Below, piece by piece: positions 6,330 to 9,359 of a stretch of DNA of 9,359 bases. The stretch's first letter is position 1, and each line of letters opens with the position of its first letter. A program made the translations under genes and the position numbers. The stretch covers positions 1 through 9,359 of the forward strand of contig CAOOJO010000074.1 of the NCBI GenBank assembly GCA_948496895.1. Direction: 5' to 3'. The notes beneath the pieces are model-generated. The model made no database searches. It was given only the letters and a program-made list of their open reading frames with translations, and was not told the origin of the DNA. Origin of the DNA: an uncultured Acetatifactor sp. GTDB taxonomy: Bacteria > Bacillota > Clostridia > Lachnospirales > Lachnospiraceae.

Positions 6330-6372
6330 TTTACCCTTTCTTAAACCTTTTTGAACGCTTTTTGAACGCTTG
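6330..6372 (+). promoter_or_regulatory. Direct-repeat array, candidate response-regulator binding site
   Basis: Starting at 6330, 6341, 6351 and 6362 are TTTACCCTTTC, TTAAACCTTT, TTGAACGCTTT and TTGAACGCTTG, giving spacings of 11, 10 and 11 bases, one DNA turn each. OmpR/PhoB-family regulators typically bind such head-to-tail repeats in helical phase. The last TTGAAC could double as a -35, with a weak -10 (AAGAAT, 6384-6389) 16 bp on. This would place the transporter-kinase genes under the regulator encoded just upstream. Confidence 0.65.
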
Positions 6373-6398
6373 TGGTTCAGAATAAGAATCAGATTAGG

Positions 6399-6405
6399 AA
6401 AGGAG
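6399..6405 (+). promoter_or_regulatory. Ribosome binding site deciding the ABC ATPase start
   Basis: AAAGGAG ends 9 bases before ATG 6415. An earlier in-frame TTG at 6370 lies inside the repeat/promoter region and has no comparable site. Confidence 0.7.
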
Positions 6406-6414
6406 AATTTCGGA

Positions 6415-7461
6415 ATGGCACAAGAAAAGGAAAAGCTGGCCGTAGAGACTCTGGCGCTGACGAAGGTCTACAAGGGCAAAGCGGCCGTGGACCATCTGCA
6501 CATGAAAGTGCGGGAGGGCGCGATCTACGGCTTCATCGGAAGGAACGGAGCCGGGAAATCCACCACGCTGAAAATGCTCTGCGGGCTGGCAAAGCCCACG
6601 GAGGGGGAAATCAGGCTGTTCGGGAAGCCGGCAGGAGACACATACGTGTCGAAGCGGCTGGGATGCCTGATTGAATCCACGGGATTGTATCCCAATATGA
6701 CCGCAAGGCAGAACATGGTCATGAAAGCGAAATGCATGGGGCTGGCCGATGAGAAAAGCGTGGACAGGGTACTGGACTCCACGGGGTTAGCCAATGCAGG
6801 CGGCAAAAAGGTGCGCCATTTTTCCATGGGCATGAAACAGCGGCTGGGAATCGCCCTGGCGCTTTTGGGGAATCCGGATCTGTTGATTCTGGACGAACCC
6901 ATCAATGGACTGGATCCGGAGGGCACGAGGGAGGTCAGGCAGCTTTTGTCCGCCCTCTGCCAGGAGGGAAAGACCCTCATCATCAGCTCCCACATCTTAG
7001 GCGAGCTGAGCAAGATGGCCACCCATTACGGCATCATCAAGGAGGGGAACCTGGTAGAGCAGATAGACAGGGAGAGCCTGGAGCAGAACTGCAGGGATTA
7101 CTTCCAGATAGAGGTGGACGACAGCAAGCGCGCGCTGCCATTGATTTTGGAGCATCTGCATGGAATTGGAAGACAAATATGTGATAATGCAGGGCTGGCG
7201 CATGGTGCCGCAGAGCAGGTGCCGGATGTGCAGGCCGAGGTCATGGACGATGGGCGGATACGCCTGTATGGCCTGAAGGAGGGCGCATGGCTGAACCAGC
7301 TTCTCATCGAGAACCAGATACAGGTCTACTCCTCCGGATTCCACCACATGGATCTGGAAGAGTATTTCCTGAAGCGCATGGAAGAAGAGCATTCCATGGA
7401 CAATCTGGAAGCGGGCGAGAATGGAAGAAGGGCATTCCAAGGAGGTAAAAGCTATGTTTAA
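6415..7461 (+). CDS. ABC transporter ATPase, BcrA-like (peptide-antibiotic export type)
   Basis: This 348-residue ATPase would power the permease encoded immediately downstream. Visible motifs: Walker A GRNGAGKST (42-50), the region after it with LIESTGLYPNMT (85-96), the ABC signature FSMGMKQRLGIA (136-147), Walker B LLILDEP with catalytic E161, the D-loop GLDPEG, and the switch His193 in ISSHIL. The set is complete, so it should hydrolyse ATP. The style (LIES.GLYPNMT, FSMGMKQRLGIA, DEPINGLDPEG) matches BcrA/lantibiotic-immunity-type ATPases. It is longer than the usual ~300 residues, with extra sequence around residues 243-270 and a charged C-terminal tail. Its last 8 bases overlap the permease start, implying translational coupling. 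Role: efflux of, or protection from, a peptide or lipid-II-type antibiotic is inferred; the substrate is unknown. Confidence 0.9.
   Translation: MAQEKEKLAVETLALTKVYKGKAAVDHLHMKVREGAIYGFIGRNGAGKSTTLKMLCGLAKPTEGEIRLFGKPAGDTYVSKRLGCLIESTGLYPNMTARQNMVMKAKCMGLADEKSVDRVLDSTGLANAGGKKVRHFSMGMKQRLGIALALLGNPDLLILDEPINGLDPEGTREVRQLLSALCQEGKTLIISSHILGELSKMATHYGIIKEGNLVEQIDRESLEQNCRDYFQIEVDDSKRALPLILEHLHGIGRQICDNAGLAHGAAEQVPDVQAEVMDDGRIRLYGLKEGAWLNQLLIENQIQVYSSGFHHMDLEEYFLKRMEEEHSMDNLEAGENGRRAFQGGKSYV
7440..7446 (+). promoter_or_regulatory. Ribosome binding site deciding the permease start
   Basis: AGGAGGT lies 7 bases before ATG 7454 and within the end of the ATPase gene. It favours this start over the in-frame ATG at 7421, which lacks such a site. 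Confidence 0.75.
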
Positions 7462-8260
7462 TCTGCTGCGCATGGATCTGTATCGTATCAGGAGGAGCAA
7501 ATTCATCTATGTATGCTTTGTCTGCATGCTGGCGGTCATCGCGCTGTGCTATCTGCTGGTCTGGCTGATGGGCACGCCGGAGGGACAGAAGACCGCGCTG
7601 AAGATAGGGATGCTGGAGCTTAGCGAGCTGGAGGAGGGGCAGAACCTTCTGGAGGGCGCGAATCTGCTGGGGATGTTCCGGGAGTCCAATATGGATGGCG
7701 GATTGTACAATCTCATCTTCGGTATCGCTGTGGCGCTACTGGTATGCGGGGACTACCAACAGGGCTTCATGAAGAACATCATGTCCCTGCACAGGGAGCG
7801 CTGGACTTATATCGGCAGCAAGCTGATGGCCTCAGCCATCCTGAACCTCCTCTACCTGGTGGCAAGCTATGCCTTCACGGCGCTTATGAACCTGGTGTTC
7901 CAAGGCATGGTTCCCTGGGCGGACTGGCGGGAGACGCTGTTCTATCTGGGATGGGCCTGGGTGCTGACCACAGGCTTTGCCGCCCTGATCATCATGCTCT
8001 GCGTACTGAGCCGCAGCACTACCATCGGCGTGCTGGGAGCTGTGCTGCTTGGCAGCGGTCTGGTTGTGTCGCTGCTCCAAAGCATCACCAGTCAGTTCCA
8101 TCTGGACGGTTGGGTGGAGTATACCATCTATTATAACCTGACGTTTGGCCCGTCTGCCTACACGTCCGCAGGCGATTTGAGAGGGGTGGCCGTGGGAATA
8201 GCGTTTTTGGCGATTTACGGCATCGCGTCCGTGGCCGCGGTGATGAAGCGCGATATCTGA
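7454..8260 (+). CDS. ABC-2 type permease, BcrB-like
   Basis: This 268-residue membrane protein is the transport channel partner of the upstream ATPase. It starts with a basic amphipathic stretch (MFNLLRMDLYRIRRSK) and then about six hydrophobic segments near residues 17-40, 84-99, 120-145, 162-185, 189-212 and 244-262. After the second comes DYQQGFMKNIMSLHRERWTY, the loop typical of this permease family (D-Y/F-x-x-G...KNI...R). The region between the first two segments (41-83) is a modest loop. It is not the large extracellular domain of BceB-type sensors, so the complex belongs to the smaller BcrAB-like class. The start overlaps the ATPase gene by 8 bases. The gene ends 50 bases before the histidine kinase gene with no terminator, so all three probably share a transcript. 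Confidence 0.88.
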   Translation: MFNLLRMDLYRIRRSKFIYVCFVCMLAVIALCYLLVWLMGTPEGQKTALKIGMLELSELEEGQNLLEGANLLGMFRESNMDGGLYNLIFGIAVALLVCGDYQQGFMKNIMSLHRERWTYIGSKLMASAILNLLYLVASYAFTALMNLVFQGMVPWADWRETLFYLGWAWVLTTGFAALIIMLCVLSRSTTIGVLGAVLLGSGLVVSLLQSITSQFHLDGWVEYTIYYNLTFGPSAYTSAGDLRGVAVGIAFLAIYGIASVAAVMKRDI

Positions 8261-8310
8261 AAATCTTAAACTTCAGGAGTTGCATATCCATAGAAAGGGC
8301 AGGGGGCGGT

Positions 8311-9213
8311 ATGGAGATTTTTCTGGCGGTTGTCTGTGTGCTGTGTCTCTATCTGGGCTTTTTGTGCATTTGTTATAGAGATGAATTGTATTCACTTTAC
8401 CGACAGCTTGAGGAGGTGGCGGACGGAAGCCATATAGAGCTGACCGTGAACAGCCGCCGGAAATCCGTGCTGGCCCTCTGCCGGATGCTGAATCATGTCC
8501 TGAGCGTCCGTGACAGGGACCGATTGCAGTACGAGCAGTCCCAAAGACAGCTCCAGCGCGACATCACCGGCCTGGCCCACGATATCCGGACCCCTCTCAC
8601 CGGGGCCTTCGGGTATGTCCAGATGGCTCAGGCCTGCGATGACGCCGGAAAAAGATCCCGCTATCTGTGTGCCGTGGAGACCAGATTGTCAGAGCTGGAG
8701 GACATGCTGGAGGAGATGTTCCTGTATACAAAGGTGACCAGCGAGGATTACGAGCTGTCCCTGGAGGAGATTCAGGCGCTGCCCCTCCTTGGCGAATGCT
8801 GCCTGAGCCTGTACGCCAAATTCCAGGAGGCGGGCACGGCCCCTGTGGTGCGCTTTGAGTCGGAAAGCTTTCGGGTCATGGCGGACGAGGAGGCTCTGCG
8901 GCGCGTCTTCCTGAATCTGATTACAAACGCCCTGATTCACGGAGCGGGCGGAATCTCCATCGTCCAGACAGGGAACCGGATAGCCTTCGAAAATCCCATA
9001 CCGGATGGGAACCTGCCAAATCCGGAACAGCTCTTCGACAGGTTCTATAAAAGCGACCCCGCCCGACGGAAGGGTTCCTCCGGCCTGGGGCTGTTCATCG
9101 TCCGGGAGCTGATGCGGAAGATGGGCGGGGAGGCTCAGGCCAGCCTGGACGGCCATCTGCTTCGGATCACGCTGTGCTTCTCGGAGGAGTTCACGGGGGA
9201 TTTCCGGGGCTGA
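8311..9213 (+). CDS. Sensor histidine kinase with minimal sensor region
   Basis: This 300-residue kinase has one hydrophobic segment at residues 4-22, essentially no outside-facing loop, and no clear HAMP domain. It has a dimerisation/phospho-acceptor box LAHDIRTPLTGAFGY with H90, an ATP-binding N-box NLITNALIHG at about 202-211, and a G2 box GSSGLGLFIV at 255-264 before RELMRKMGG. The usual DxGxG G1 box is degenerate (AFENPIPDG...FDRFYKSD), a pattern seen in peptide-antibiotic-responsive kinases of Firmicutes. It should autophosphorylate on H90 and pass phosphate to D52 of the response regulator encoded at 5643-6326, although the two genes are separated by the transporter genes. AGGGGG at 8301-8306, 4 bases before the ATG, is the ribosome binding site. 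With no sensor domain it probably reads transporter activity or the membrane itself (inference). Confidence 0.9.
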   Translation: MEIFLAVVCVLCLYLGFLCICYRDELYSLYRQLEEVADGSHIELTVNSRRKSVLALCRMLNHVLSVRDRDRLQYEQSQRQLQRDITGLAHDIRTPLTGAFGYVQMAQACDDAGKRSRYLCAVETRLSELEDMLEEMFLYTKVTSEDYELSLEEIQALPLLGECCLSLYAKFQEAGTAPVVRFESESFRVMADEEALRRVFLNLITNALIHGAGGISIVQTGNRIAFENPIPDGNLPNPEQLFDRFYKSDPARRKGSSGLGLFIVRELMRKMGGEAQASLDGHLLRITLCFSEEFTGDFRG

Positions 9214-9220
9214 AAATCCC
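9197..9220 (+). terminator. Weak possible terminator at the end of the kinase gene
   Basis: GGGATTT (9197-9203) can pair with AAATCCC (9214-9220) around a 10-base loop that contains the stop codon. An A5T4 stretch follows four bases later, but there is no clean U-tract. It may slow transcription; termination is uncertain. Confidence 0.3.
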
Positions 9221-9256
9221 GTCGAAAAATTTTATGCTAAAAACTGTAAAAAACTG

Positions 9257-9284
9257 TTGACGTGCACGGCATTTATGATATAAT
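9257..9284 (+). promoter_or_regulatory. Strong promoter directing transcription out of the window
   Basis: TTGACG (9257-9262) and a perfect TATAAT (9279-9284) are 16 bp apart, and the -10 is extended by TGA (9276-9278). This is the best promoter match in the window. It starts a new unit whose gene is not visible here. Confidence 0.8.
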
Positions 9285-9295
9285 AAGATTTGTGT

Positions 9296-9346
9296 ATGGG
9301 CTATATGCGATACATAAAAAATAACCCAATCAGACATGTTGCTTGA
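9296..9346 (+). other. Possible 16-codon leader ORF and hairpin in the outgoing transcript
   Basis: A frame starting ATG at 9296 reads MGYMRYIKNNPIRHVA and stops at 9344-9346, about 12 bases after the -10, with no ribosome binding site in front. TGGGCTAT (9297-9304) can pair with ATAACCCA (9321-9328) with one mismatch. Purine-rich GAGGGA and GAAGGGA follow at the edge and could serve the next gene. Alternatively, ATG 9336 opens a frame to the edge, also without a clear ribosome binding site. A chance ORF is quite possible. Confidence 0.2.
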
Positions 9347-9359
9347 GGGACTGAAGGGA

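Noticed and set aside
7421..7453. Earlier permease start at ATG 7421
   Set aside because: It would read through the strong AGGAGGT at 7440-7446 that is placed for ATG 7454, and it adds a charged segment not typical of the family's N-terminus.
8261..8310. Small gene or regulatory site in the gap between permease and kinase
   Set aside because: It contains one TTAAAC and an AGGAG, but no start codon with a usable frame and no repeated site; it appears to be only a spacer with the kinase ribosome binding site.

Overview
The window looks like chromosomal DNA of a gut Clostridia member, most likely a Lachnospiraceae relative. It has moderately GC-rich coding sequence, strong AGGAGG-type ribosome binding sites, sigma-A-type promoters with extended -10 elements, a TTG start and tightly packed genes. 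This placement comes from gene style and protein families only; no marker gene for taxonomy is present.

Layout, left to right. (1) Positions 1-2075: the 3' part of a PfkB/ribokinase-family sugar kinase whose start lies outside the window, then an RpiR/MurR-type regulator (HTH plus SIS domain). A 19-bp tandem repeat with internal dyad symmetry sits between them and runs into the regulator's promoter. A strong hairpin terminator closes the unit and can serve both strands. (2) Positions 2082-2751: a small minus-strand coiled-coil protein built from heptad and then 11-residue repeats, encoded by 33-bp DNA tandem repeats in AT-richer DNA, followed by a divergent promoter region. (3) Positions 2752-5617: a tldD-tldE pair encoding the two halves of the TldD/E metalloprotease, with an intergenic hairpin and a terminator after tldE. 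(4) Positions 5643-9213: a response regulator, a BcrA-like ABC ATPase, an ABC-2 type permease and a histidine kinase, all on the plus strand. The two signalling genes flank the transporter genes. A cluster of 10-11-bp direct repeats lies just before the ATPase gene and is a good candidate binding site for the response regulator. (5) Positions 9214-9359: the end of that cluster and a strong promoter firing rightward out of the window, with a short possible leader.

How the parts probably work together. The kinase and RpiR regulator look like a carbohydrate-sensing pair. TldD/E is a peptide-cleaving protease with a complete HExxxH plus Cys zinc site. Region 4 resembles a peptide-antibiotic sensing and resistance module: the kinase has almost no outside-facing domain, so the transporter is the more plausible sensor, and the response regulator would then switch on the transporter-kinase operon through the repeats. 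No completely new system is evident. The points most worth a second look are the 19-bp repeats, the heptad-to-hendecad coiled coil, the response-regulator repeat array, and the split two-component system beside a TldD/E protease.
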